DNA of 64,000 nucleotides, from NCBI GenBank assembly GCA_023416955.1, contig JAEZGM010000002.1:1-64000 (forward strand), given 5' to 3'. A program made the position numbers and the translations under genes. The notes beneath the pieces are model-generated. The model made no database searches, had not been told where the DNA came from, and saw nothing but the letters and a program-made list of their open reading frames with translations. Origin of the DNA: Bacillota bacterium (GTDB taxonomy: Bacteria > Bacillota > Clostridia > Oscillospirales > Acutalibacteraceae). Below are positions 1 through 7,241 of the stretch, in pieces (the stretch's first letter is position 1; each line of letters starts with the position of its first letter).

Positions 1-71
1 GATTTATCCTCAGTTTGTGCTAATTTTACCGCTGCCATCTTAAATTGTTTGTCATATACTGCTCTTTTCAT
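1..71 (-). mobile_element. 5' end of an IS3-family transposase OrfA, cut by the window edge
   Basis: Read on the minus strand from the ATG at 71-69, the 23 codons before the window edge begin MKRAVYDKQFKMAAVKLAQT. This is the usual start of the small IS3-family OrfA, the helix-turn-helix subunit (pattern: Y-x-x-x-F-K-x-x-A-V-K-L). A Shine-Dalgarno-like AAAGGTGG (complement of 81-88) precedes the ATG by 9 nt, and a TATAAT box (complement of 113-118) lies further upstream, so the reading direction is out of the window. I cannot see OrfB or the far end, so whether the element is complete is unknown. The stretch TGTCCAGTTTATTATACC at 103-120 may be its terminal inverted repeat, but no partner is available. 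Confidence 0.6.
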
Positions 72-267
72 AAACTGGTTCCACCTTTCGCGCTTATCTC
101 GGTGTCCAGTTTATTATACCATCTCCAGGAGGTCTCTTTTCTCGCTGTTCGTTCTGTGGGGTATAGTCCAATTTTTTTGTTATGCTACAGCCCTTTTACA
201 AGCCTTAAACATTCTAAAAATCAGCCGAAAATGCCTGCGTTAGAATAAGATAGGTTATAGATATTAG

Positions 268-489
268 TATAACCTAGACCATACACCATTTCCAGAATTA
301 TATGAGCAGTACGTTAAATTAGAATTCAATAACCACAGTTTGCCTGTGAAAATTCTCGCAATATTAGCTCGTATTGCGATTATCCTTCTTATGCCCATTA
401 TACAGTTACTGTATTTCGTAATCAGGTTAGTATATAATTCCTTTCAGGTGGAAAGCAAAAAAAACACCCACAGGCAGCCAACCGTCTAG
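268..489 (+). pseudogene. Startless open frame encoding a short membrane-type peptide
   Basis: Seventy-three sense codons stay open from just after a stop at 265 to the TAG at 487-489, but no start codon or ribosome binding site precedes the body of the frame. The translation has a polar N-terminal part, then a hydrophobic run (LPVKILAILARIAIILLMPI and onward) long enough for one or two membrane passes, then a basic, hydrophilic tail. It looks like the 3' remnant of a membrane protein gene, possibly of a conjugative element given the neighbouring transposase fragment. I do not recognise the family. It could also be a chance frame. Confidence 0.25.
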
Positions 490-593
490 GAAACAGTTGA
501 CCGCCATGCGCCATAAGGGTTAGTGCACCCGTATGACTTGTGAATGCTGTTTATGCGCTGTTATCTTAACACGCATTGCAGATACATGTCAAG

Positions 594-636
594 GTCTGTA
601 CCCTTATTGTGCGACGAGGGTGCAGACTTTTCTTTT
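594..636 (+). terminator. Intrinsic terminator in decayed mobile DNA
   Basis: GTCTGTACCCT (594-604) pairs with AGGGTGCAGAC (617-627), with one G-U pair, and is followed by a T-rich tail (628-636). It would end plus-strand transcription coming from the 268-489 remnant. No intact gene is served by it now. Confidence 0.6.
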
Positions 637-789
637 TGCTCTCTGTGTTGCCTTAGCCATGCTTTGTCTCATCGTAAAGTCAACCAGACCGTACCTTGAC
701 AATACTTAGTAAGTCAAGACCAACATTTGAATTTACCCTTCAAATGCTCGTATTAACTTGCTATCAATTACGCTGCCGAAAGGGATACC
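637..789. other. Gene-free stretch in the decayed region
   Basis: No open frame with a start and ribosome binding site, no RNA gene and no strong promoter was seen here. Together with 490-593 it reads as background DNA of the decayed mobile segment between the IS fragment and the tRNA gene. Confidence 0.4.
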
Positions 790-996
790 GTGATTTATAT
801 GCAGTCTGCCGAGATCATGCAAGAAGAAATTCTGAATTGGGAGCAGACCTCTGAATTGCGTGACAACGCGAATGAACGTAGCTGCACCAGAAATGTGGTT
901 ACGCGCGGCAGGAACGACTTTCGGATAAAAAGTGAGTTTTATGGTAGAGCGACGGCTGCGACAATGAAAGCCTTTATTATAAAATTAAGTGTTTAG
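790..996 (+). CDS. Small hypothetical ORF, doubtful
   Basis: A 68-codon frame from GTG 790 (or ATG 799) to a stop at 994-996, with AAAGGG at 779-784 as a possible ribosome binding site. The product is hydrophilic, with many Glu, Asn and Arg, and shows no motif that I recognise. Its last codons run into the left arm of the perfect inverted repeat at 973-1030, which makes the 3' end look accidental. It lies in decayed mobile DNA. It may be a small orphan protein or a chance ORF; the second is more likely. Confidence 0.2.
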   Translation: MIYMQSAEIMQEEILNWEQTSELRDNANERSCTRNVVTRGRNDFRIKSEFYGRATAATMKAFIIKLSV

Positions 997-1030
997 CATT
1001 ATAATACTAAACACTTAATTTTATAATAAA
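973..1030. repeat. Perfect 24-bp inverted repeat, 10-nt loop
   Basis: Positions 973-996 are exactly complementary to 1007-1030 around the 10-nt loop 997-1006. The arms are A/T-rich (TTATTATAAAATTAAGTG at the outer end). The element abuts the tRNA-Val terminator at 1031-1058, and its right arm supplies that terminator's T-rich tail on the minus strand. It could be a miniature element end, a boundary of the lost mobile element, or part of a double terminator. Confidence 0.7.
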
Positions 1031-1058
1031 CGGGCCAAAAGAATACTCTTTTGACCCG
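1017..1058 (-). terminator. Terminator of tRNA-Val
   Basis: On the minus strand CGGGTCAAAAG pairs with CTTTTGGCCCG (48-58 against 31-41 of the 1000 block, one C-A mismatch, 6-nt loop) and is followed by TTTATTATAAAATT. It lies 12 nt past the tRNA CCA end, the expected place for the terminator of a single tRNA unit. Confidence 0.75.
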
Positions 1059-1070
1059 TTTGTCTTTATA

Positions 1071-1146
1071 TGGTGGACGTTATAGAACTCGAATCTATGA
1101 CCTTTCGCACGTCAAGCGAATGCTCTACCAGCTGAGCTAAACGTCC
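1071..1146 (-). tRNA. tRNA-Val (anticodon GAC)
   Basis: The minus strand reads GGACGTT ... AACGTCC as a perfect 7-bp acceptor stem, followed by discriminator A and an encoded CCA at 1073-1071. The D arm contains AGCTCAGCTGGTAGAGC. The anticodon arm is TTCGC-TTGACGT-GCGAA, giving anticodon GAC (valine, codon GUC). The T arm contains GGTTCGA-type sequence (GATTCGAGTTC). It is 76 nt, with no intron and no other tRNA next to it. The 3' end faces the decayed mobile DNA at 1-970, the usual side for integrative elements that use tRNA 3' ends as attachment sites. Confidence 0.95.
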
Positions 1147-1165
1147 ATTTATTTGGTGCTCGATT

Positions 1166-1194
1166 ATTATATCGTAATCGTTTTGAAAAATCAA
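1166..1194 (-). promoter_or_regulatory. Promoter of tRNA-Val
   Basis: On the minus strand TTGATT (1194-1189), a 17-nt spacer and TATAAT (1171-1166) lie about 20 nt before the 5' end of the tRNA, as expected for a strong sigma-A stable-RNA promoter. Confidence 0.75.
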
Positions 1195-1233
1195 TACCTT
1201 TTTCTCGAAAAAAGTAAAATAGTTTTTGTCCCC

Positions 1234-1262
1234 TTGTAATCAAGCTGTATTTGCTTTATAAT
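1234..1262 (+). promoter_or_regulatory. Promoter of the patatin-like gene
   Basis: TTGTAA (1234-1239), a 17-nt spacer and TATAAT (1257-1262) precede the gene by about 35 nt. It is divergent from the tRNA-Val promoter. Confidence 0.6.
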
Positions 1263-1298
1263 AATCAGAACTATAATCTTATATGAGAGGTGTTTATC

Positions 1299-2153
1299 AT
1301 GTCTGTCGGCCTTGTGCTGGAAGGGGGCGGAATGCGCGGCGCTTACACAAGCGGTGTGCTTGAAGTGCTGCTGCAAAACGGTGTGGAATTTCCCAGCGTT
1401 TACGGTATATCCGCAGGGGCATGCAACGCCCTCAGCTATGTTTCTAAACAGGAGAACCGCAACTACGACATATTTTATCAATATGTTGCCGACAAGCGCT
1501 ATGTCAGTGTAGAAAATTTGCAGAAAACAGGGTCGCTGTTCGGCTTTGATTTTATTTTCGGGGAACTGTGGCACGAGCTGCTTCCCTTCGATTACCAAAC
1601 TTTTTTTGATTCACCGACCAATCTGAAAGTCGGCGCGACGGATTTAAGAACAGGGAATGCCGTGTTTTTTGAAAAATCGGAACTGGATGAGTATTTTACC
1701 GCGGTGAAAGCCTCCAGCTCGCTTCCATTCCTTTCCAATATTGTTTCCTATCGGGGGTATTATCTGCTGGACGGCGGCTGTGCCATGCCGATTCCGCTGG
1801 AACGTTCTATCTTTGACGGAAATGCGTGCAATGTAGTCGTACTGACGCGTGACGCTTCTTACCGCAAGAAATCGCGTCCTGAATTTCCGCTTTCTGTTCT
1901 GCGGGCAAAATACAGTGATTTTCCTGCTTTCGTGGAAGCAATGATGAAGCGCCCTGAAACTTATAACACAGAGCTGGAGTTTTGCAGGCGGCAGGAAAGG
2001 GAGGGCAAGGCGGTCGTGGTTCGTCCGAGCAGCCCGATTATTACCGGAAGGTACGAAAAAGATCCGGAACGGCTGAAAATCATTTATGAAATGGGTATGG
2101 CAGACTGCCGGAAGAAGTTGCCCGAAATTCTTGATATTCTGAAAGAAGCTTAA
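1299..2153 (+). CDS. Patatin-like phospholipase
   Basis: A 284-residue cytoplasmic serine lipase/acyl hydrolase of the patatin (RssA/YlbK-like) family, expected to cleave acyl ester bonds of phospholipids or lysolipids. The oxyanion glycines are GGGMRG at residues 9-14. The nucleophile elbow G-I-S-A-G puts Ser38 in place, and the dyad aspartate is Asp158 in LLDGG; the family needs only this Ser-Asp dyad. The ATG at 1299 was chosen because GAGAGG (1285-1290) sits 8 nt before it; an in-frame GTG at 1290 overlaps that site. No signal peptide or membrane segment is seen. It is a single-gene unit with its own promoter and terminator. The natural substrate cannot be told from the sequence. Confidence 0.9.
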   Translation: MSVGLVLEGGGMRGAYTSGVLEVLLQNGVEFPSVYGISAGACNALSYVSKQENRNYDIFYQYVADKRYVSVENLQKTGSLFGFDFIFGELWHELLPFDYQTFFDSPTNLKVGATDLRTGNAVFFEKSELDEYFTAVKASSSLPFLSNIVSYRGYYLLDGGCAMPIPLERSIFDGNACNVVVLTRDASYRKKSRPEFPLSVLRAKYSDFPAFVEAMMKRPETYNTELEFCRRQEREGKAVVVRPSSPIITGRYEKDPERLKIIYEMGMADCRKKLPEILDILKEA

Positions 2154-2188
2154 TGTAACAATAACGATACAGTTATAAACTTCAATTA

Positions 2189-2221
2189 ATTGCGGGTGAA
2201 GAAGTTCACCCGCAATTTTTC
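2189..2221 (+). terminator. Terminator of the patatin-like gene
   Basis: ATTGCGGGTGAA (2189-2200), a GAAG tetraloop and TTCACCCGCAAT (2205-2216) form a perfect 12-bp stem running into a T tract. The next promoter begins immediately after it. Confidence 0.9.
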
Positions 2222-2250
2222 TTGACAAAACGGAAAGCACGGCTTATGAT
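2222..2250 (+). promoter_or_regulatory. Promoter of the metal ABC operon
   Basis: TTGACA (2222-2227), exactly 17 nt, then TATGAT (2245-2250). The expected start of transcription falls in or next to the palindrome at 2256-2272, so a repressor bound there would block initiation. Confidence 0.8.
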
Positions 2251-2255
2251 AATTG

Positions 2256-2272
2256 ATGCAAATAGTTTGCAT
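2256..2272. promoter_or_regulatory. Palindromic operator, probably for a metal-responsive repressor
   Basis: ATGCAAA-TAG-TTTGCAT is a perfect 7-3-7 palindrome between the -10 box and the ribosome binding site of the zinc-type transporter operon. The placement and the genes it controls suggest a Fur-superfamily (Zur-like) or similar metal repressor. The repressor gene is not in this window, and the exact family is inference. Confidence 0.6.
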
Positions 2273-2284
2273 TTAAAGGAGAAC

Positions 2285-3172
2285 ATGTCGTTGAAAAAAA
2301 TATTAGCCGCCGTGCTGGCGGTTTTATTCATACTTACCGGTGCGGTGGGCTGTACACGCAGAACCGAGCAGCCTGCCCGTTTCCGCGTGGTTGCGTCTTT
2401 TTATCCGATGTACATTATGGCTTTGAACGTTACGGACGGCGTGCAGGGCGTGCAGGTGGATAATATGGCAGGGCAGCAGGCGGGCTGTCTGGAAGATTAC
2501 CAGCTGCAGTCAAAGGATATGAAGAATCTGGAGCAGGCAACTGTTTTTGTAATTAACGGCGCCGGTATGGAAAACTTTATGGATAAAGTCACTTCCCGGC
2601 TGCCGAACCTGCGCGTTGTGGATACCGGCGAGAACATTACACAAATAAAAGATGAAGAAGGTACGCCGAATCCGCACCTTTGGGTGGCTATTTCCAACTA
2701 TATGATACAGGTTCAGAATATGGAAAAGGGAATTGCCGCGGCCGACCCGCAGAACGCGGAAAAATATCAAAAGAATACCGAGGCCTACGTTGTCCGTCTG
2801 GAAGCGCTGCGCAGCAAGATGCACGAGGAGCTTTCCGGTGTGGAGCAGCGGGACATTATCACGTTCCATGAGGCGTTCCCGTATTTCGCGGAAGAATTCG
2901 GCCTGCATGTCGCCGCCGTCGTGAACCGCGAGCCCGACAGCCAGCCGAGCGCGAGGGAACTGGCGGAAACGATACGGTTGGTTGAAAGCAGCAAAATACG
3001 CGCTGTCTTTGCAGAACCCCAGTACCCAAAATCCGCCGCCAATATTATTGCGCAGGAAAGCGGAGCGAAGGTCTACACGCTTGACCCCGGGATTACGGGG
3101 GAAAACAATAAGGACGCTTACCTGAATGCAATGGAGAATAATCTGACCGTTCTGAAACAGGCGCTGAAGTGA
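2285..3172 (+). CDS. znuA: Metal (zinc/manganese) ABC transporter substrate-binding lipoprotein
   Basis: A 295-residue extracellular lipoprotein of the ZnuA/AdcA/TroA cluster A-I family that captures Zn(II) or Mn(II) and hands it to the permease encoded downstream. The N-terminus is a lipoprotein signal ending in the lipobox L-T-G-A-V-G-C. Metal-ligand positions typical of the family are visible: His in NPHLWV, His in TFHEAFPYFA and the acidic residue in YTLDPG. The His/Asp-rich loop that marks many zinc-specific ZnuA proteins is absent, so the metal is not certain. The ATG at 2285 follows AAAGGAG by 4 nt; the TTG at 2291, two codons later, is an alternative. First gene of a three-gene operon preceded by a palindromic operator. 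Confidence 0.88.
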   Translation: MSLKKILAAVLAVLFILTGAVGCTRRTEQPARFRVVASFYPMYIMALNVTDGVQGVQVDNMAGQQAGCLEDYQLQSKDMKNLEQATVFVINGAGMENFMDKVTSRLPNLRVVDTGENITQIKDEEGTPNPHLWVAISNYMIQVQNMEKGIAAADPQNAEKYQKNTEAYVVRLEALRSKMHEELSGVEQRDIITFHEAFPYFAEEFGLHVAAVVNREPDSQPSARELAETIRLVESSKIRAVFAEPQYPKSAANIIAQESGAKVYTLDPGITGENNKDAYLNAMENNLTVLKQALK

Positions 3173-3181
3173 GGAATGTAT

Positions 3182-3925
3182 ATGGAAAACTGTAAATGCA
3201 GTACTAAGATCCGTCACCTGACGGTAAAAAAACGTGACGGAATCATTCTTCATGATGTTTCACTGGACGTTCATCACGGCGAGATTCTGGCGCTGATCGG
3301 GCGCAACGGCGCGGGGAAAACGACGCTGTTGAAAGCGCTTTTGGGGCGCATTCCCTACACAGGGAGCGTTTCCTTTGTGGATGCGAACGGTGCGGATATT
3401 GAGCACCCGCGTATCGGCTATGTTCCCCAGAATCTGGTGTTTGACCGCTCAACACCGGTGACAGTGGCGGATATGCTCTGTGCGAATACGGGCAAGTTTC
3501 CCGTCTGGCTGGGGCATAAAAAAGAGCAGATTGCTCACGCCGAGCGGATGCTTTCCGCGGTGGGGGCGAATCCGTCTCTGCTGCCGAAGCGTTTAGGCAG
3601 CCTTTCCGGCGGGGAGATGCAGCGGGTTCTGCTGGCGTTCGCGCTTGACCCGAAACCCGATTTGCTCCTGCTCGACGAACCGGTTTCCGCAGTTGACCGA
3701 AAAGGAATCGAGGTTTTTTACGACCTGGTCACTTCCATGCGCAAGGAGCACCAGATGCCGATTATATTGGTATCGCACGACTTGTCCCATGTTGAAAAAT
3801 ATGCGAACCGGGCGGCGCTGCTTGACCGCACCATTCTGGTCAGCGGTACGGTGCAGCAGGTGATGAAAACACCCGAGGTTCAGGAAGCTTTTGGGTTGAA
3901 ACTGGCCGGAGGTGCGAAAGTATGA
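3182..3925 (+). CDS. znuC: Metal ABC transporter ATP-binding protein
   Basis: A 247-residue cytoplasmic ATPase that powers the zinc/manganese importer. Walker A is GRNGAGKTT near residue 42, the signature is LSGGEMQR, Walker B is LLLLDEP and the switch histidine is in VSHD. Length and motifs match the ZnuC/AdcC family. Of two in-frame ATGs I chose 3182, because the ribosome binding site GAGGA (3171-3175) directly abuts the earlier ATG at 3176 but lies 6 nt before this one. The start follows the stop of the binding-protein gene by 9 nt and its stop overlaps the permease start (ATGA), so the three genes are translated as one operon. Confidence 0.92.
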   Translation: MENCKCSTKIRHLTVKKRDGIILHDVSLDVHHGEILALIGRNGAGKTTLLKALLGRIPYTGSVSFVDANGADIEHPRIGYVPQNLVFDRSTPVTVADMLCANTGKFPVWLGHKKEQIAHAERMLSAVGANPSLLPKRLGSLSGGEMQRVLLAFALDPKPDLLLLDEPVSAVDRKGIEVFYDLVTSMRKEHQMPIILVSHDLSHVEKYANRAALLDRTILVSGTVQQVMKTPEVQEAFGLKLAGGAKV

Positions 3926-4770
3926 GCGCAATTTATTCTCTGATCGATACCCTGCTGCCGTTTGAGTGGACGCAGTTCGGCTACATGAAAAACGCGCTGC
4001 TTGCCGTTTTGATCATTACGCCGCTTTTCGGGCTGGTCGGCACCATGATCGTAAACAATAAAATGTCCTTTTTTTCCGATGCGCTGGGGCATTCCGCGCT
4101 CACCGGCATCGCGATCGGCGTGATGATGGGCATTGACAATTACGTCATATCCATGCTGGGCTTTGCGCTTTTGTTCGCGCTGTGTATTTCCGCCGTGATG
4201 GACTCGGGGACTTCCTCCGCGGATACGATTATCGGCGTGTTTTCTTCGACCGGGCTTGCGCTGGGCGTTGTGCTGCTTTCTGCTTCGGGCGGGTTCACAA
4301 AGTATTCCGGCTATTTGATCGGAGATATTCTGACCGTGCAGCCCGAGGAAATCGCCATGCTGGCGATTATCCTGGTTGCGGTAGTGGTTCTTTGGGTGCT
4401 TTCTTTTAACCGTTATATGCTCACGAGCATCAATACGGATCTGGCCGCGAGCAAGGGGATTAAGGTTCGGTTAGTGGAAAAGGTATTTGTAGTAATTATT
4501 GCGGTGATTGTTACGGTCACGATTAAATGGGTAGGAATTCTGATTATCAATTCGCTGTTGGTTCTGCCTGCCGCGGCTGCACGGAACCTTGCCAAAAGCA
4601 TGCGTTCCTATCATTTTACCGCCATTGGGATTTCTTTGTTTTCCGGAATCAGCGGCCTGATTATTTCCTATTATATGGGTACTGCCACTGGCGGAACCAT
4701 CGTACTGGTTGCCGCCGTTATCTTTTTCCTAAGCTTCTTTCTGGGCCGCACACGCAGCGGAGCAAAATGA
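3922..4770 (+). CDS. znuB: Metal ABC transporter permease
   Basis: A 282-residue integral membrane protein of the ABC-3 family (ZnuB/TroC/AdcB) with about eight hydrophobic segments. It forms the channel for the metal imported by the two preceding gene products. The family's cytoplasmic loop region is recognisable near SDALGHSALTGIAIG (residues about 52-66) and in the C-terminal half (NSLLVLPAAAARNLA). The ATG at 3922 overlaps the ATPase stop by 4 nt, with GGAGG (3908-3912) upstream. Last gene of the operon; the TPP-riboswitch promoter begins 25 nt after the stop. Confidence 0.92.
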   Translation: MSAIYSLIDTLLPFEWTQFGYMKNALLAVLIITPLFGLVGTMIVNNKMSFFSDALGHSALTGIAIGVMMGIDNYVISMLGFALLFALCISAVMDSGTSSADTIIGVFSSTGLALGVVLLSASGGFTKYSGYLIGDILTVQPEEIAMLAIILVAVVVLWVLSFNRYMLTSINTDLAASKGIKVRLVEKVFVVIIAVIVTVTIKWVGILIINSLLVLPAAAARNLAKSMRSYHFTAIGISLFSGISGLIISYYMGTATGGTIVLVAAVIFFLSFFLGRTRSGAK

Positions 4771-4795
4771 AACCTGGAAACAGGGCAGGCCGCCC

Positions 4796-4824
4796 TTGAC
4801 AAATTTTTCTGTACGAAGTACAAT
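4796..4824 (+). promoter_or_regulatory. Promoter of the thiamine uptake operon
   Basis: TTGACA (4796-4801), a 17-nt spacer and TACAAT (4819-4824). Transcription would start near 4831, just before the riboswitch aptamer. Confidence 0.8.
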
Positions 4825-4835
4825 AAATCCAACAT

Positions 4836-4940
4836 AATTACAAATGGGGTGCTGTATCCTGAAAAGGATGCGGCTGAGAGCGGGCACAGCCCGAAACCCT
4901 TTTGCCTGATCCGGATAATGCCGGCGGAGGTAACATAGCG
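4836..4940 (+). promoter_or_regulatory. TPP riboswitch (THI element)
   Basis: The conserved core of the thiamin pyrophosphate aptamer is read in order: GGGGTGC (4846-4852), GGCTGAGA (4872-4879), ACCC before CTTTTG, CCTGATCCGGATAATGCC (4905-4922) and GCGGAGG. These are the P2/P3/P4/P5 elements of the THI box. It sits between a consensus promoter and an intrinsic terminator, so TPP binding should cause premature termination of the downstream transporter genes. The outer P1 boundaries are approximate. Confidence 0.95.
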
Positions 4941-4968
4941 ATTTGGCATTACTTTGCCGCGCAGTTTT

Positions 4969-4996
4969 AGCCGTCCGTATACCGGGCGGCTTTTTG
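4969..4996 (+). terminator. Riboswitch expression-platform terminator
   Basis: GCCGTCCG (4970-4977) pairs with CGGGCGGC (4983-4990), with one G-U pair, and runs into TTTTT. It lies about 30 nt after the aptamer and 40 nt before the first gene, the expected off-state terminator. Confidence 0.85.
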
Positions 4997-5036
4997 TATA
5001 TTATTCATACTATTATAATTCGAGGAGCGTTTACAA

Positions 5037-5342
5037 ATGGAAAAATACCCGGCAAGTGTGGCAATTCAGGTTCTTCCCCATGTGGACACGGATGAAGAAG
5101 TGGTGCGTATCGTGGACGAAGTCATCGCCTACATAGCGAGTACGGGCGTTTCGTACTACGTCGGCCCTTTCGAAACAACACTCGAGGGGGATTACGAACA
5201 GCTGATGGAAATTGTGAAAAACTGTCAGTATATTGCAGTCAAGGCGGGCTGCCCGCAGGTGGCCGCCTATGTAAAAATCAGCTTTAAACCGGAGGGCGGG
5301 GTGCTGACCATTGCGCAGAAGGTTACAAAATATCACCGGTAA
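5037..5342 (+). CDS. Thiamine-binding protein, YkoF/MTH1187 (DUF77) family
   Basis: A 101-residue cytosolic protein with the ferredoxin-like fold of the MTH1187/YkoF family. Members bind thiamine or its hydroxymethylpyrimidine part and are often encoded with thiamine transporters. The family pattern is visible at the N-terminus (VAIQVLPHV) and centre (GVSYYVGPFETTLEGD, then EQLMEIV). It is the first gene under the TPP riboswitch, so a role in thiamine-precursor handling is well supported by context. The ATG at 5037 follows GAGGAG (5022-5027). The permease gene begins inside its 3' end. Confidence 0.88.
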   Translation: MEKYPASVAIQVLPHVDTDEEVVRIVDEVIAYIASTGVSYYVGPFETTLEGDYEQLMEIVKNCQYIAVKAGCPQVAAYVKISFKPEGGVLTIAQKVTKYHR

Positions 5343-6096
5343 GCTGTCCCCGGTCGTGTTGATTGCCGTGCTGCTGATCATCTGGCAGGCGGTGGTTTCT
5401 GCTGGGTTGGTTCCCGGCTTCATGCTGCCGAGCCCGGTGCAGGTGGTAAAAGCTTTTGTCGGCGATTTCCCCGCGCTGATGACGAACGCGAAAACCTCGC
5501 TGGTCGAAGCGTTCTGGGGAATGCTGATCGGCGTTACGCTTGCGTTCCTGTCGGCGTATTTTATGGATCGGTTCAATTTTGTACGGAAAAGTCTGTACCC
5601 GATACTGGTGATCACTCAGACAATTCCCACCGTTGCGATTGCGCCTCTGCTCGTGCTCTGGATGGGGTATGACATGGCGCCTAAAATCGTGCTGGTGGTC
5701 ATTGTGTGTTATTTCCCCATTGCCGTCGGCCTGCTGAACGGATTCCGTTCCACCGACGAGGATGTCATCCGACTGATGCGCAGTATGGGCAGCACGCGCT
5801 GGCAGGTTTTCCGCTACGCCAAGCTGCCGAATTCCCTGAGTGAGTTTTTCTCCGGCCTGCGCATCAGCGTCTCCTACTCTGTGGTCGGTGCGGTCATCGC
5901 GGAATGGCTGGGGGGCAATTCAGGCCTTGGCGTATATATGACAAGAGTGCGCAAAGCTTATGCGTTTGACCGAATGTTTGCGGTGATTTTGCTGGTTTCT
6001 ATCATCAGTCTGCTGTTAATGAAGCTGGTTGACTTGCTTCAGCGGGCTTGTATGCCATGGCTGAAGGCCGCTGCGGTTCAGCGGAATGAAATTTAG
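5311..6096 (+). CDS. thiX: ABC transporter permease for thiamine precursor
   Basis: A 261-residue membrane protein of the binding-protein-dependent transport family (SsuC/ThiX type) with six hydrophobic segments and the EAA-type loop near RLMRSMGSTRWQVFRYAKLP. It should carry a pyrimidine precursor or thiamine across the membrane with the products of the two following genes. The only start giving the full first helix is TTG 5311, which overlaps the upstream gene by 32 nt, with a G-rich site (GGAGGG-CGGGG, 5291-5301) before it; coupling to the upstream gene is likely. The substrate rests on the riboswitch and on the NMT1-type binding protein next door. Confidence 0.85.
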   Translation: MRRRLQNITGKLSPVVLIAVLLIIWQAVVSAGLVPGFMLPSPVQVVKAFVGDFPALMTNAKTSLVEAFWGMLIGVTLAFLSAYFMDRFNFVRKSLYPILVITQTIPTVAIAPLLVLWMGYDMAPKIVLVVIVCYFPIAVGLLNGFRSTDEDVIRLMRSMGSTRWQVFRYAKLPNSLSEFFSGLRISVSYSVVGAVIAEWLGGNSGLGVYMTRVRKAYAFDRMFAVILLVSIISLLLMKLVDLLQRACMPWLKAAAVQRNEI

Positions 6097-6174
6097 TCCT
6101 TCTCCGCCAAAACTTCCGGTCGACAGCGAAAGAATCGCTATAAGAATGAAAGAAAACGAAGGAGTATAGAACCA

Positions 6175-7233
6175 ATGAATTTGATGAAAAAGATTACAGC
6201 GGCGATGCTGGCTGCCGTGATGGCAGCGGGGTTGTCTGCCTGCAACGCGGGCGGAACAGCTTCTTCCCAGCCGGCTTCTTCTGAAGCACAGGGAAGTTTC
6301 GCGGTTTCCGCGGAGCAAAAGCCGCTTGAAAAAGTCAGCTTTGTGCTGGATTATACCCCGAATACAAATCATACCGGAATTTATGTTGCACAGCAGCTGG
6401 GGTATTTCAAGGACGAAGGACTGGAAGTCGATATTCAGCAGCCGCCGGAGGACGGCGCGGTCGGTCTGGTCGGCTCGGGCAAGGCGCAGTTCGGCATCGG
6501 CTTCCAGGATACCGACCTTGCTCCCGCGCTCTCATCGGATTCCCCGATTCCGGTAACAGCTGTCGCGGCGCTGATTCAGCATAATACTTCCGGGATTGTT
6601 TCCGAAAAAAGCAAGAATATCACGCGTCCGAAAGAAATGGAAGGCCATACTTACGCCACATGGGATTCTCCGGTGGAAAAAGCGATGGTCAACTATATTA
6701 TTCAGAAAGACGGCGGTGATCCTGCGAAGCTGAAAATGGTTCCCGCGGGGAACGATACCGTCGCGGCAATCCGCACCAATGTGGACACCGGCTGGATTTA
6801 CTACGCGTGGGACGGCATTGCCGCGCAGGTGCAGGGTGTGCAGACCAATTACTTTGCATTTAAGGACATCGACTCCGTTTTTGACTATTACACCCCCGTA
6901 CTGATTGCCAACAACGATTTTTTGAAAAACAACCCGGAAACTGCAAAAAAATTCCTCAAAGCGGTGCAAAAGGGTTACCGCTACGCGATTGACCACCCGG
7001 ACGACGCGGCAAAGCTGCTGATTCAGGCGGTGCCGGATTTGAAATCCAGTGAGGAATTGGTAACCAAAAGTCAGAAATGGCTTGCTGGGCAGTATCAGGC
7101 GGAGGTCGCCCAATGGGGCTACATTGAACCGAAACGCTGGAACGCGTTTTATCAGTGGCTGTACGACAATAAGCTGATCGGTAAAAATATTGCAGATAAC
7201 ACCGGATTCACAAACGAATATCTTCCGAAATAG
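6175..7233 (+). CDS. thiY: ABC transporter binding lipoprotein, NMT1/ThiY type
   Basis: A 352-residue extracellular lipoprotein with a signal ending L-S-A-C, a Ser/Ala-rich linker and the NMT1/THI5-like domain. The start of the fold is recognisable as LDYTPNTNHTGIYVAQQLGY followed by an aromatic/acidic stretch and the ligand-loop residues GSGKAQFG. Members bind N-formyl-4-amino-5-aminomethyl-2-methylpyrimidine, hydroxymethylpyrimidine or thiamine. AAGGAG (6160-6165) precedes ATG 6175; ATG 6184 is also possible. It is third in the riboswitch operon, between permease and ATPase. Confidence 0.88.
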   Translation: MNLMKKITAAMLAAVMAAGLSACNAGGTASSQPASSEAQGSFAVSAEQKPLEKVSFVLDYTPNTNHTGIYVAQQLGYFKDEGLEVDIQQPPEDGAVGLVGSGKAQFGIGFQDTDLAPALSSDSPIPVTAVAALIQHNTSGIVSEKSKNITRPKEMEGHTYATWDSPVEKAMVNYIIQKDGGDPAKLKMVPAGNDTVAAIRTNVDTGWIYYAWDGIAAQVQGVQTNYFAFKDIDSVFDYYTPVLIANNDFLKNNPETAKKFLKAVQKGYRYAIDHPDDAAKLLIQAVPDLKSSEELVTKSQKWLAGQYQAEVAQWGYIEPKRWNAFYQWLYDNKLIGKNIADNTGFTNEYLPK

Positions 7234-7241
7234 GAGCGGCC

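Noticed and set aside
45..248. Open frame on the plus strand at the window start
   Set aside because: It is antisense to the IS3 OrfA start and its promoter region, has no ribosome binding site, and its translation has no recognisable pattern.
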